Assembly: GCF_024171485.1 (NCBI RefSeq)
Contig: NZ_JALJZX010000003.1
Location: 1 to 64,000 of the forward strand
DNA: 64,000 nt
Direction of reading: 5' to 3'
Source: Chryseobacterium sp. HSC-36S06
GTDB taxonomy: Bacteria > Bacteroidota > Bacteroidia > Flavobacteriales > Weeksellaceae
Shown here: piece after piece, positions 8,599-17,155 of the stretch
Numbering within the stretch: the first letter of the stretch is position 1
How the letters are laid out: the number at the start of each line of letters is the position of its first letter
Program-made: the position numbers and the translations under genes
Notes under the pieces: generated by a model
Seen by the model: the letters and a program-made list of their open reading frames with translations, nothing else
The model's database searches: none
What the model was told of the DNA's origin: nothing

Positions 8599-10734
8599 AT
8601 GAAAATTAACGAACAGGAGCCGTTTGAAAATGGCGCAAACCCAAAAGTAGAACAGCTCGGAAAATATAAAGTTGATGACCACGGCGAATTTATGACAACC
8701 AATCAGGGAATCAAGATTAATGACGACCAGAATTCACTTAAAGCCGGAGACCGCGGACCTTCACTTCTTGAAGACTTCATCTTCCGTGAGAAAATGACGC
8801 ATTTCGATCACGAAAGAATTCCTGAAAGAATTGTGCATGCCCGTGGCTCCGGCGCGCACGGCGAATTTCAGCTCTATAAACCGATGGGGAAATACACCAA
8901 AGCCAAATTCCTGAATGACACCTCCATCAAAACCCCGGTGTTTGTAAGGTTTTCTACCGTTCAGGGCAGCCGGGGTTCCACCGATTTACCGCGGGATATC
9001 CGTGGGTTTGCGGTTAAATTCTACACTCAGGAAGGGAATTATGACCTTGTGGGAAACAACACTCCTGTATTTTTTATTCATGACGCCATGAAATTTCCGG
9101 ATTTGGTACACGCCGTAAAACCGGAACCCGACAACGAAATCCCGCAGGCAGCTTCCGCCCACGATACCTTCTGGGACTTTATCTCCCTGATGCCGGAGGC
9201 AATGCACAACATCTTGTGGCTCATGAGCGACAGAGCGATTCCAAGAACACTTCGCGCGATGGAAGGTTTCGGAATCCATACGTTCAGATTTATTAATGAC
9301 GAAGGCAAATCACATTTCGTAAAATTCCACTGGAAACCGCTGCAGGGCGTATTGGGTCTTGCGTGGGACGAAGCGCAGCGCCTCGCCGGAAAAGATACCG
9401 ATTTCCACCGCCGCGACCTTTGGGATGCGATAGAAAACGGAATGTATCCGGAATGGGAACTCGGCGTGCAGATTGTTCCCGAGGAAGATGAACATAAGTT
9501 CCCGTTCGACCTCCTCGATCCTACCAAAATGATTCCTGAAGAAATGGTGCCTGTTGAAATTATCGGAAAAATGACACTCAACAGAAATCCCGATAATTTC
9601 TTTGCAGAAACCGAGCAGGTAGCCTTCCATCCGGGACATGTGGTTCCGGGAATCGATTTTACCAACGATCCCCTACTCCAGGGAAGACTATTCTCCTATA
9701 CCGACACCCAGCTCTCAAGACTTGGTGGGCCCAATTTCCACGAAATCCCAATCAACCGGGCGATACCCGACGTAACAAATAACCAGCGCGACGGCATCCA
9801 CAGAATGCAGATCCCAAAAGGAAAAGTTTCTTACCATCCCAACTCAATGGCACAGGGCTGTCCGTTTCAGGCCATGATTAAAGAAGGTGGCTTTGCCTCA
9901 TTTGAAGAACGTATCGATGCCTCGAAAATCAGAAAAAGAAGCAAAAGTTTCTTCGATCATTTCAGCCAGGCAACGCTGTTCTATAACAGTATGACCGATC
10001 ACGAGAAACGTCATATCCAGAATGCGTTCTCTTTTGAACTGGGGAAAGTTCAGCTGGTGCCGATCCGCCAAAGAATGGTAGATATGCTGCTTGAAGTTGA
10101 TGAAGACCTGGCTAAAAAAGTCGCTGATCATCTCGGTTTGGTTCCCAAAAAATTACCACAGCCCATTACCGGCAGTATTCCTGCAGACGGAAATCCGGAA
10201 GATCACCATTCTTTAAAAGTGAAGCTGCCGATCACTGAAGCCCCTTCGGTGAGCATGGCGAATAAACTTCCTACCAATATTAAAGCAAGGAGAATTGCCA
10301 TCCTAACCGCCGACGGTGTAGATGATGATGCATTTACAAGAGTGAAAAAACAACTCTGCGAAATGGACGCGATGGTTCAAATCATTGCGCCGCGACACGG
10401 GTTTGTTACCACAAAATCCGGCGACCAATATCCTGTTGACGACAGTTTGCTCACCGCTGCTTCAGTAGTTTTCGATGCGGTATACGTTGCAGGAGGAGAA
10501 AGCGTAAATACACTTCTGGAACATGCCGGCGCACTGCACTTTGTTGCTGAAGCGTATAAGCACTGTAAACCTATTGGCGCTGATGAAAATGGAGCTGACC
10601 TTATTAAAAAAGCAGTTCCCCAGCTTAAAGACCCCGAAGACGGCATTATTACCAACGGTAATTTAGACGAATTTACCGGCGCAATCATGCTGCACCGATT
10701 CTGGGAGCGAGAGCTTAATCCGCTGCCCGCTTAA
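8599..10734 (+). CDS. katE: large-subunit (clade 2, HPII-like) heme catalase
   Basis: A 711-residue catalase (E. coli HPII is 753) that dismutates hydrogen peroxide. The distal His80 lies in RIVHARGSGAHGEF, the distal Asn in LVGNNTPVFF near 153, and the proximal heme ligand Tyr367 in RLFSYTDTQLSRLGGPNF. Residues about 560-705 form the extra flavodoxin/DJ-1-like domain of large-subunit catalases (IAILTADGVDDD, VVFDAVYVAGGE). It follows the DUF892 gene by 16 nt and ends in a clear terminator. The long opposite-strand ORFs across this gene are shadows caused by its G/C-rich third codon positions. Confidence 0.96.
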   Translation: MKINEQEPFENGANPKVEQLGKYKVDDHGEFMTTNQGIKINDDQNSLKAGDRGPSLLEDFIFREKMTHFDHERIPERIVHARGSGAHGEFQLYKPMGKYTKAKFLNDTSIKTPVFVRFSTVQGSRGSTDLPRDIRGFAVKFYTQEGNYDLVGNNTPVFFIHDAMKFPDLVHAVKPEPDNEIPQAASAHDTFWDFISLMPEAMHNILWLMSDRAIPRTLRAMEGFGIHTFRFINDEGKSHFVKFHWKPLQGVLGLAWDEAQRLAGKDTDFHRRDLWDAIENGMYPEWELGVQIVPEEDEHKFPFDLLDPTKMIPEEMVPVEIIGKMTLNRNPDNFFAETEQVAFHPGHVVPGIDFTNDPLLQGRLFSYTDTQLSRLGGPNFHEIPINRAIPDVTNNQRDGIHRMQIPKGKVSYHPNSMAQGCPFQAMIKEGGFASFEERIDASKIRKRSKSFFDHFSQATLFYNSMTDHEKRHIQNAFSFELGKVQLVPIRQRMVDMLLEVDEDLAKKVADHLGLVPKKLPQPITGSIPADGNPEDHHSLKVKLPITEAPSVSMANKLPTNIKARRIAILTADGVDDDAFTRVKKQLCEMDAMVQIIAPRHGFVTTKSGDQYPVDDSLLTAASVVFDAVYVAGGESVNTLLEHAGALHFVAEAYKHCKPIGADENGADLIKKAVPQLKDPEDGIITNGNLDEFTGAIMLHRFWERELNPLPA

Positions 10735-10747
10735 AACAATAACACTT

Positions 10748-10784
10748 CAATAGGTTTCTTAAACGGAACCTATTGTTTTTTTTG
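10748..10784 (+). terminator. terminator of the catalase operon
   Basis: CAATAGGTT (10748-10756) pairs with AACCTATTG (10767-10775), and eight T residues follow directly. Confidence 0.85.
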
Positions 10785-10848
10785 ATATCCTCAGCATCCC
10801 GAAAACTGCACGATTCCGTATCTTTGATGGATTAAATACAATATCTAA

Positions 10849-11895
10849 ATGCTTTATACCCCTTTAAAACTCAGAAATATCGAACTTAAAAACCGTTGGG
10901 TCATGTCGCCGATGTGTATGTACTCCTGCGAAAACGGAATGGCCAATGATTTTCACTTTCTGCACTATGCCAGCCGCGCACAGGGCGGAACCGGACTCAT
11001 CATTGTAGAAGCTACCGGCGTTGTGCCCGAAGGCCGCATTACCAATAAATGTATGGGAATCTGGAATGATGAACAGGCCGCAGCGCTTTCAAAAATTGTG
11101 AAAATTGTGCATGAAAATTCTGACAGCAAAATCGGGATTCAGCTTGCGCATGCCGGCAGAAAGGCATCGACCTGGAACGGAAAACAGATTTCTTTAGAAG
11201 AAGGCTGGGAAACCGTAGCTCCTTCCCCAATTCCTTATGAAGAAAGTGAAAGAATTCCCCATGAATTAACGGTGGAAGAAATTAAACAGCTGGTTCAAAA
11301 CTTTAAGAAAGCCGCACAAAGATCGCTTGAGGCTGGTTTCGATTTAATTGAGATCCATGCGGCACACGGCTACTTAATCCATCAGTTTCTGTCACCTTTA
11401 TCCAATGTCAGAACCGATGAATACGGCGGAAGTTTTGAAAACAGAATCCGGTTTTTACTCGAAATTGTTGAAGCAGTAAACGAATTACTTGATGAAAATC
11501 ACCCGTTATTCGTAAGAATTTCAGGAACTGAGTATGCCACCAACGGCTGGAACATTAAAGACAGTGTAGAACTAGCCAGGATTTTAAAGGAAAAAAGTGT
11601 CGACCTCATCGATGTTTCCAGCGGTGGAAATATCCACGGAGCTAAAATCACCCTTTTTGACGGCTACCAAGTTCCATTGGCGGCAGCTGTGAAAAAAGAC
11701 GCAGAAATTGCAACCGGCGCTGTTGGATTGATAAAAACAGCAAAACAGGCGGAAGAAATTCTTCAGAATGAACAGGCGGACTTAATTTTTGTCGCCCGCG
11801 AAATTCTTAGAAACCCTTACCTTCCGGTTCGCGGTTCTTTTAAAAATAACGACCATTGCTTTTTTCCACATCAATATGAAAGAGCAAAACCTTAA
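10849..11895 (+). CDS. namA: old yellow enzyme, YqjM/NamA-type NADPH dehydrogenase
   Basis: A 348-residue flavin-dependent ene-reductase of the YqjM (thermophilic-like) OYE class, which reduces activated C=C bonds using NADPH and may act in electrophile detoxification. Class markers are the redox-tuning Cys23 in MSPMCMYS and the substrate-binding His170/His173 pair in IEIHAAHGYLIHQF. The following RTDEYGGSFENRIRF motif is also family-typical. A TATCTTTG box lies at 10819-10826, about 22 nt before the start, without a clear -33 element. It is monocistronic with its own terminator. Confidence 0.92.
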   Translation: MLYTPLKLRNIELKNRWVMSPMCMYSCENGMANDFHFLHYASRAQGGTGLIIVEATGVVPEGRITNKCMGIWNDEQAAALSKIVKIVHENSDSKIGIQLAHAGRKASTWNGKQISLEEGWETVAPSPIPYEESERIPHELTVEEIKQLVQNFKKAAQRSLEAGFDLIEIHAAHGYLIHQFLSPLSNVRTDEYGGSFENRIRFLLEIVEAVNELLDENHPLFVRISGTEYATNGWNIKDSVELARILKEKSVDLIDVSSGGNIHGAKITLFDGYQVPLAAAVKKDAEIATGAVGLIKTAKQAEEILQNEQADLIFVAREILRNPYLPVRGSFKNNDHCFFPHQYERAKP

Positions 11896-11911
11896 GATAA
11901 CTAACTAAAAT

Positions 11912-11940
11912 AAAAAGCCAACTCTCGCAGTTGGCTTTTT
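11912..11940. terminator. terminator downstream of namA
   Basis: AAAAAGCCAACT pairs with AGTTGGCTTTTT across a five-base loop. The symmetrical A- and T-runs make it work in both directions, so it also serves the small minus-strand gene at 11960. Confidence 0.85.
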
Positions 11941-11959
11941 GTTTATTTATGTTTCAGTT

Positions 11960-12166
11960 TCACTTGATTAATTTTCGAAAACGGTTTTTAATAAACATAC
12001 TTCGGAAATAAAAAACGGACAGAATTAAGAACACAATTCCTAACATGAAGAAGAACTCCGTAAATCTTAATAGTACACCTGGCACTGTAGGATCACCGTC
12101 CATTACAAAACCAATGGTCGTCACAATCCATGAAATCCCTAATATGTTTAAGATTTTCTTTTTCAT
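11960..12166 (-). CDS. small two-helix membrane protein
   Basis: A 68-residue protein with two hydrophobic stretches (about 5-21 and 32-55) and a basic C-terminus (FIKNRFRKLIK). I do not recognise a family. It is flanked by a shared terminator on its 3' side and lies 60 nt after hemL in the same direction, so it may be at the end of the hemL transcript. The ATG start and hydrophobic pattern make it plausible as a real gene; no function is suggested. Confidence 0.55.
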   Translation of the reverse strand: MKKKILNILGISWIVTTIGFVMDGDPTVPGVLLRFTEFFFMLGIVFLILSVFYFRSMFIKNRFRKLIK

Positions 12167-12225
12167 CGCTTCTTAGTTTTATCTGCTAACGGCAGACGGA
12201 TATTTTTTATTATTCCTTTTTTAAT

Positions 12226-13509
12226 TTAAGAATATTCAAATTTTCTGATAACATCAAGCGTCCGGTCGATTTCTTTTTCCTTGATCGCATCAGAAATAAA
12301 CCAGGTTTCGTAGCCGCTCGGTGGAAGGTAAATTCCGTTTTCAAGGAGAAAATGAAAGAAGTTATTGAACAGCGAATGATTGGCCTGTGCTGCTTCATCA
12401 AAATTAGAAACCGCATTGATGTGAAAAAAGATGCTCATCATGGAACCTTTACGGTTGATGCGGTGTTCAATATTTTTTGAATTGAGGATTTTTCCAATCT
12501 CGAAATCCAGGGTTTCTGTAGTTTTATTAATGTTCTGATAGAAATTCTCATCTTTTCGGATGAGTTCAAGCGTTGTAAGACCTGCTCTCATCGCCAAAGG
12601 ATTTCCGCTTAAAGTTCCGGCCTGGTACACCGCACCTTTCGGAGCAAGGTGATCCATAATTTCGTTTCGTCCGGCAAAAGCTCCAACCGGCAGTCCGCCA
12701 CCGATTACTTTTCCGTAAGTAACCAAGTCGGCTTTCACGTTATAAACTTCCTGAGCACCGCCAAAACCTAAACGGAAACCCGTCATCACCTCATCAAAAA
12801 TGAGCAACGCACCATTTTCATCGCAAAGTTTTCTCAGATTTTGAAGAAAATTGTTCTCAGGCAACACACAGCCCATATTTCCTGCAACCGGCTCTACAAT
12901 TACCGCAGCGATTTCGCCCTGATTGTGGCGGAACAGATCTTCCACCTGCTCAATATCATTATATCTCGCCAACAAAGTATCTTTTGCCGTTCCGGCTGTT
13001 ACGCCCGGAGAATTCGGGTTTCCGAAAGTCGCAGCACCGCTTCCTGCTTTAATTAAAAAAGAATCGGAATGTCCGTGATAACAGCCTTCGAATTTGATGA
13101 ATTTATCTCTTCCTGTAAAACCTCTCGCCAAACGGATGGCGCTCATACACGCCTCAGTTCCCGAAGAAACCATTCTGATCTGGTCGATGTTCGGCACATT
13201 CTGCACTATGAGTTTAGCTATTTCTGTTTCCAGTTCGGAAGGTGTTCCGTAGGAAAATCCGTTTTCTGCCTGCTTCTTGATGGCTTCCAGAACTTCAGGA
13301 TGTGTATGTCCTAAAATCGCCGGTCCCCACGAATTAATGTAGTCGATATACACATTGTCATCGGCGTCGGTCATATACGCGCCTTTCGCAGATTTCATAA
13401 AAATGGGAACGCCTCCTACAGATTTGAAGGCACGCACGGGGGAATTCACGCCGCCCGGAATATATTGGTACGCTTCATCGAATAAAGCTGAACTTCTTTG
13501 GTATCGCAT
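12226..13509 (-). CDS. hemL: glutamate-1-semialdehyde 2,1-aminomutase
   Basis: HemL is the PLP enzyme that turns glutamate-1-semialdehyde into 5-aminolevulinate, the first committed tetrapyrrole precursor. With the start at 13509 it is 427 residues, the usual size. Recognisable blocks are [13 protein letters not shown] near the N-terminus, [28 protein letters not shown] and the PLP-binding Lys267 in [16 protein letters not shown]. The frame stays open upstream to 13746, but those 79 residues are translated heptad repeat plus out-of-frame glucosaminidase sequence and contain no homologous region. The heme made here serves the catalases, cytochromes and biliverdin pathway encoded nearby. Confidence 0.95.
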   Translation of the reverse strand: MRYQRSSALFDEAYQYIPGGVNSPVRAFKSVGGVPIFMKSAKGAYMTDADDNVYIDYINSWGPAILGHTHPEVLEAIKKQAENGFSYGTPSELETEIAKLIVQNVPNIDQIRMVSSGTEACMSAIRLARGFTGRDKFIKFEGCYHGHSDSFLIKAGSGAATFGNPNSPGVTAGTAKDTLLARYNDIEQVEDLFRHNQGEIAAVIVEPVAGNMGCVLPENNFLQNLRKLCDENGALLIFDEVMTGFRLGFGGAQEVYNVKADLVTYGKVIGGGLPVGAFAGRNEIMDHLAPKGAVYQAGTLSGNPLAMRAGLTTLELIRKDENFYQNINKTTETLDFEIGKILNSKNIEHRINRKGSMMSIFFHINAVSNFDEAAQANHSLFNNFFHFLLENGIYLPPSGYETWFISDAIKEKEIDRTLDVIRKFEYS

Positions 13510-13514
13510 TGAAT

Positions 13515-13577
13515 GTTGGGTGTTGGATGATGGGTGTTGGATGTTGGGTGATGGATGATGGATGTTGGATGATTGTT
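13515..13577. repeat. heptad minisatellite array 1 (G-W-T-G-G-R-T)
   Basis: Eight consecutive 7-bp units without indels (GTTGGGT, GTTGGAT, GATGGGT, GTTGGAT, GTTGGGT, GATGGAT, GATGGAT, GTTGGAT) and a degenerate ninth. It fills the 76-nt gap between the hemL start and the glucosaminidase stop. Related arrays occur at 15642, 23192 and 42296. Confidence 0.85.
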
Positions 13578-13585
13578 GCCGGGAA

Positions 13586-14635
13586 CTAGCTTCGCGGTTT
13601 TTTGTCTTTAAGGTAAATGAGTTGTCCGGCTTTGGGCTGTTCACCGAAAGCCATTCTGTTTTTTGAATACAATTTGCTGAGTTTAATGCCGAATTTCTGA
13701 GAAACATCATGCATGGATTCGCCAACCTTGGTTTTGTAGCTGGCAACGTTTCCTGTGGAAGACTTGGATTCCAGAAAGAGTACGTCGTTTTTGCGCAGCT
13801 GGGTACCGTCGAGTTCGTTCCATTTCATGAGTTTGCTTTCGGAAATCCCGAATTTCTTTGAAACAAGACTCAATTCAGCATCTTCTGGGATAATCACGAA
13901 TTTTTTTCCACCGTTCGGATGGTTTTTCACTAGAATTGAACTGAGAATTTCTGCTCTTGTCCTAATCCTTTCTACGGTCTGCTGCTGCTTCGCATACGAA
14001 GTCTGTTCGTACGGAACTTTTACAGTCACTGGTTTGGAGGAAGCTTTACTCTGATCGAGCTGCGCCATGAAGATTTTATCGTCGCGCAGTCCGGGATACA
14101 ATTTCAGAACGGTGTACAGAACTTCTTTTGAATTGGTATTGTCGAATTCGTAAAGTCTGTTTTTTTCAATCTTGTCGATTAAGATGTAGGCGTAGCGGGG
14201 ATTTGTAGCATATCCGGCTTTTTTCAGTCCGTGTGCCCAGGCTTTGTAATCCTTCATGTCGAGTTTGAAGAGATTCACGTAATATTTTCGGTAAGCCAGA
14301 AATTTTGAGTGGTCTTCATAGGATTCTTTCGGATCGTCGTACACGCGGAAGCATTCATTAGGTGCATCATCAGTGTGTTTCATCGTCTTGCCCGTCCAGT
14401 CTTCTTTACATTTGATTCCGAAGTGGTTTTTACCGATCTGTGCGAGGCGGCTCTGTCCGCCACCGGTTTCTAAAAGTCCCTGAGCTAAAGTAATGGAGGC
14501 AGGAATCTTGTATTTTTCCATTTCCTCAACAGCATACGCCGCAAATTTCTGAATGTACTGCTCATCATTTTTCCAGGTCTGAGCATGGAATTTTGATACA
14601 ATGATCAATGCAAAAGCAAAAAATATTCTCTTCAT
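13586..14635 (-). CDS. secreted N-acetylglucosaminidase (GH73) with LysM repeats
   Basis: A 349-residue peptidoglycan hydrolase. It has a Sec signal peptide ([19 protein letters not shown]), then a Flg_J-like glucosaminidase domain (about 30-170) with [20 protein letters not shown] holding the family's catalytic Glu region, the [11 protein letters not shown] motif and [11 protein letters not shown]. Two C-terminal LysM modules follow (about 240-285 and 295-340). It should cut glycan strands in the periplasm during wall turnover or division. The frame is open from a TTG at 14653, inside the upstream gene's stop region; the ATG at 14635 gives a clean signal peptide and is preferred. It follows the PLP desulfhydrase gene directly. 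Confidence 0.9.
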   Translation of the reverse strand: MKRIFFAFALIIVSKFHAQTWKNDEQYIQKFAAYAVEEMEKYKIPASITLAQGLLETGGGQSRLAQIGKNHFGIKCKEDWTGKTMKHTDDAPNECFRVYDDPKESYEDHSKFLAYRKYYVNLFKLDMKDYKAWAHGLKKAGYATNPRYAYILIDKIEKNRLYEFDNTNSKEVLYTVLKLYPGLRDDKIFMAQLDQSKASSKPVTVKVPYEQTSYAKQQQTVERIRTRAEILSSILVKNHPNGGKKFVIIPEDAELSLVSKKFGISESKLMKWNELDGTQLRKNDVLFLESKSSTGNVASYKTKVGESMHDVSQKFGIKLSKLYSKNRMAFGEQPKAGQLIYLKDKKPRS

Positions 14636-14649
14636 AAACTGTTGTTTAG

Positions 14650-15564
14650 TCAACTTTTTATCAGTCTGATTAAAGGCCTGTTATGTTCTTCCAACATCCG
14701 GTTCGCTCCGGAAATTCCCTGAAGCCCGCCGGTATGGAAAGCCAGAATCCTGGCGTTTTCCGGAAACAAATCCTCTTCTATCAGCCTGAAAATAAGCCTC
14801 ATCATTTTTCCGGTGTAAACCGGGTCCAGCTGAATTCCGTAATATTCTGAAAAATTATTGATAAAACGGATATTTTCATCAGTTATTTTGCCGTAACTGC
14901 CGTCGTGAGCTTCAAAAAGAGTAAAATTTTTTCTTCCTGATAACTTAAAGACCTCATCATCCAGCGTTGGATCGTTTACCGCTTTGAAACCCAAAACCTG
15001 CTGGTGTTCTCCAGCAAATTTCGAGAGTCCGGAAACGGTTCCGCCAGTACCAACTGCGGTGCAAAGATAATCAAAACTTTTTGTACCTTCATTCAGCATG
15101 TGCTGTATGCCCTTCACGGCGTGATGGTTGGTTCCCCCTTCCGGAATAATCAATGCGCTGGAAAATTCTTTCTGAAGATCCCGGGTTAAAGATTCCTTAT
15201 TTCTGTACGCTGTACGGGTCACAAACCGGAAGGCCATTCCGTTGGTGTGCGCGAACGCTAATGTGGGATTCTCCTGCCATTTGTCCTCAAGTTCTTCTCC
15301 ACGGATAATTCCCAAAGTTTTAATTCCCTGTTCTTTTCCCAGCGCAGAAACGGCTGCAATATGATTGGAAAATGCGCCGCCAAACGTAACGATGAAAGGA
15401 TATTCCGGTTGCTGCTGAAGATATTGATTAATGTTGTAGTAGAGTTTCCAGAATTTATTACCTGAAATTCCGGGGTGAATAAGATCTTCTCTTTTGATGA
15501 AAAGCTTTATGTTTTTTTCCAGAGGAATTTCGGTGAGGGGGATTGAAATTTCAGGAATGGTCAT
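14650..15564 (-). CDS. PLP-dependent ACC deaminase/D-cysteine desulfhydrase family protein
   Basis: A 304-residue fold type II PLP enzyme of the 1-aminocyclopropane-1-carboxylate deaminase/D-cysteine desulfhydrase family. The PLP lysine is Lys37 in GISGNKFWKL, FGGAFSNHIAAVSALG carries the conserved Ser-Asn-His, and CTAVGTGGTVSGLSKF is the phosphate-binding glycine loop. Which substrate it uses cannot be told; D-cysteine desulfhydration (to pyruvate, sulfide and ammonia) is the commoner activity in bacteria. It is probably cotranscribed with the glucosaminidase, whose start is 14 nt after its stop. Confidence 0.88.
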   Translation of the reverse strand: MTIPEISIPLTEIPLEKNIKLFIKREDLIHPGISGNKFWKLYYNINQYLQQQPEYPFIVTFGGAFSNHIAAVSALGKEQGIKTLGIIRGEELEDKWQENPTLAFAHTNGMAFRFVTRTAYRNKESLTRDLQKEFSSALIIPEGGTNHHAVKGIQHMLNEGTKSFDYLCTAVGTGGTVSGLSKFAGEHQQVLGFKAVNDPTLDDEVFKLSGRKNFTLFEAHDGSYGKITDENIRFINNFSEYYGIQLDPVYTGKMMRLIFRLIEEDLFPENARILAFHTGGLQGISGANRMLEEHNRPLIRLIKS

Positions 15565-15641
15565 GCTGCAAATTTCGGGAAAGATTTTGGAAAGTGGATG
15601 TTTTCGATTGTGTTTTCTCTGAATGTGTTTGCATTCCGGGT

Positions 15642-15677
15642 GCTGGATGTTGGGTGTCTGGATGCTGGGTGTCTGGA
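15642..15677. repeat. heptad minisatellite array 2
   Basis: Units GCTGGAT, GTTGGGT, GTCTGGAT (8 nt), GCTGGGT, GTCTGGA, a degenerate version of the array at 13515 and on the same strand. It lies 78 nt upstream of the desulfhydrase start. Confidence 0.7.
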
Positions 15678-15718
15678 AAGTTCTTTGTTTGTTTTAAATT
15701 GCACTTTCTATAACAGCC

Positions 15719-15806
15719 GTGTTGCGCCCCGGATTGAACGGTTTGTCTGAGCTCTCCCGGCGACGCAGGAACAGGGAAGCGAGCAGTGAAAGCCGGATAA
15801 GGCGCC
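15719..15806. repeat. GC-rich structured intergenic element
   Basis: An island of about 85 nt that is much richer in G+C than the neighbouring spacers. It begins GTGTTGCGCCCCGGATT and ends GCCGGATAAGGCGCCC. GCGCC and GGCGC at its ends can pair, and CCCGGC inside can pair with the GCCGG near the end. It has no supported ORF. I recall similar GCGCCCCGGATTG-containing elements between genes of other flavobacteria, but cannot verify that here. Confidence 0.5.
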
Positions 15807-15815
15807 CAAAGAAAA

Positions 15816-16148
15816 TTAACCTCCTATATATTTCCAGAAACTCCAGAGTCTGCGGGTTTTCAGGTAATCCGGATCATCTTCCATGGCAAAGGCTTCACGC
15901 TCGAAAGAAATATATTTATAAGCCAGGAAACTGTCTTTGAGCCGAAAATACCAGAAATAATATTCGATGACGTACCAGAGATAGAAGAAGATGATGAGCA
16001 GCTCCAGTTGCTGGCGAAGGTGAATTTTTTCGTGATTGATCAGGATTTTGTCGTGCCGGGATTCAGGTTTGCGCAGGATGATCACCGGAAAAAGGGTAAT
16101 CGCTGAAATTTTTGTATTTTTGAGCAGTGACTGCCAGACAATAATCAT
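15816..16148 (-). CDS. short membrane protein with HExxH motif
   Basis: A 110-residue protein. After an N-terminal hydrophobic stretch (SAITLFPVIILRKP) comes INHEKIHLRQQLEL, an HExxH zinc-protease-type motif, then an aromatic membrane segment (LLIIFFYLWYVIEYYFWYF) and the conserved-looking ISFEREAFAMEDDPDYL. This arrangement resembles the catalytic core of BlaR1/M56 peptidases reduced to minimal size; catalytic activity is not established. The frame runs up to 16418 but overlaps the divergent gene at 16188, so the ATG at 16148 is taken. A minus-strand TATCTTTG lies at 16153-16160, only 4 nt before the ATG, implying a leaderless or nearly leaderless mRNA. Confidence 0.72.
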   Translation of the reverse strand: MIIVWQSLLKNTKISAITLFPVIILRKPESRHDKILINHEKIHLRQQLELLIIFFYLWYVIEYYFWYFRLKDSFLAYKYISFEREAFAMEDDPDYLKTRRLWSFWKYIGG

Positions 16149-16184
16149 CTTACAAAGATAAAATTTTCGGCCATTTTGATTTAA

Positions 16185-16370
<186 letters not shown>

Positions 16371-16380
16371 ATTACTCCAA

Positions 16381-16911
16381 ATGAAAAAGTATATTTTTCT
16401 TCTTTTAGCTTCGGCCACGTTAGGACTAACTTCCTGCAGTCCTTTTAACGTGAGATCTGATTATGCAGAAACTGCAAACTTTAACGAGTATAAAACGTAC
16501 AAATTAAGAATCGACGACCTGAAACTGAATGATATCGATAAAGACCGGGTGCTGAACGAAGTTTCTAAACAATTACAGACAAAAGGTATGAGCGTGAGTG
16601 ATAACCCGGATTTAATTGTGAATGTGAAAGCGAATCACAAGAAAATTCAGGATGTACAGTCTTCCAGACCGTATGGAATGTATGGCTGGGGCGGACCTTT
16701 CGGTTGGGGTGTTGGGATGAACAGAACCTGGACTTCCAATTACAATCAGGGCGCACTGATTCTGGATCTGATTGATGCCAGAACCCAGAAATTGGTTTGG
16801 CAGGGAATCGGCAGCGGTATTTCCGTAGATTCTCCGAAATCCAAACAGCGACAGATTCCTGAAATCGTTGCAGAGATCATGGCGAACTATCCACCACAGA
16901 AAGGGAAATAA
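16381..16911 (+). CDS. DUF4136 lipoprotein
   Basis: A 176-residue lipoprotein. The signal peptide MKKYIFLLLASATLGLTSC ends in lipobox LTSC (lipidated Cys19). The mature part matches DUF4136: YAETANFNEYKTYK early, a Gly/Trp-rich WGGPFGWGVGM segment, GALILDLIDARTQKLVWQGIG, and a closing region that ends in an NYPP-type sequence. Such proteins sit at the outer membrane or periplasmic face with unknown role. It follows the DUF5522 gene by 10 nt and is followed by a terminator. Confidence 0.88.
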   Translation: MKKYIFLLLASATLGLTSCSPFNVRSDYAETANFNEYKTYKLRIDDLKLNDIDKDRVLNEVSKQLQTKGMSVSDNPDLIVNVKANHKKIQDVQSSRPYGMYGWGGPFGWGVGMNRTWTSNYNQGALILDLIDARTQKLVWQGIGSGISVDSPKSKQRQIPEIVAEIMANYPPQKGK

Positions 16912-16931
16912 CACAAATTCATTATAGACAG

Positions 16932-16956
16932 AAACTGCTTAAGGGCAGTTTTTTTT
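16932..16956 (+). terminator. terminator of the DUF4136 gene
   Basis: AAACTGC (16932-16938) pairs with GCAGTTT (16945-16951), followed by T residues to 16956. Confidence 0.8.
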
Positions 16957-17082
16957 ATGAGCCAAAATGATTGAGCAAGTAGAAGCAACTACAGTTGGTT
17001 TGAACTGAAAAATTTTTCTCGCAGATTTAAAGGATTGAACTGATCGATTGACAATTAATATCCAAACTGCGGATTGTATAAT

Positions 17083-17120
17083 AAAAAAAGTTTCGCGCGC
17101 CTGCGGCGCGCGAAACTTTT
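17083..17120 (-). terminator. strong terminator of pafA
   Basis: A perfect 15-bp stem (17086-17100 with 17106-17120) containing GCGCGCG, a five-base loop, and on the minus strand a T-run. It lies about 35 nt after the pafA stop. Confidence 0.9.
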
Positions 17121-17155
17121 CACCTTTCATAATTTTTATTACTTAGTCTTAAAAT

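Noticed and set aside
9078..9665. 195-residue open frame opposite katE
   Set aside because: Antisense shadow of a strongly coding gene with G/C-rich third positions; no ribosome site or family match.
8016..11895. Horizontally acquired stress island
   Set aside because: Higher G+C at third positions is shared with other highly expressed genes here, and there are no mobility genes or flanking repeats.
13515..13577. Possible CRISPR array
   Set aside because: Contiguous 7-bp units without spacers; no cas genes anywhere in the window.
13510..13746. N-terminal extension of hemL to 13746 (79 extra residues)
   Set aside because: It translates the heptad repeat and part of the glucosaminidase in another frame; HemL homology starts at [10 protein letters not shown] (13509).
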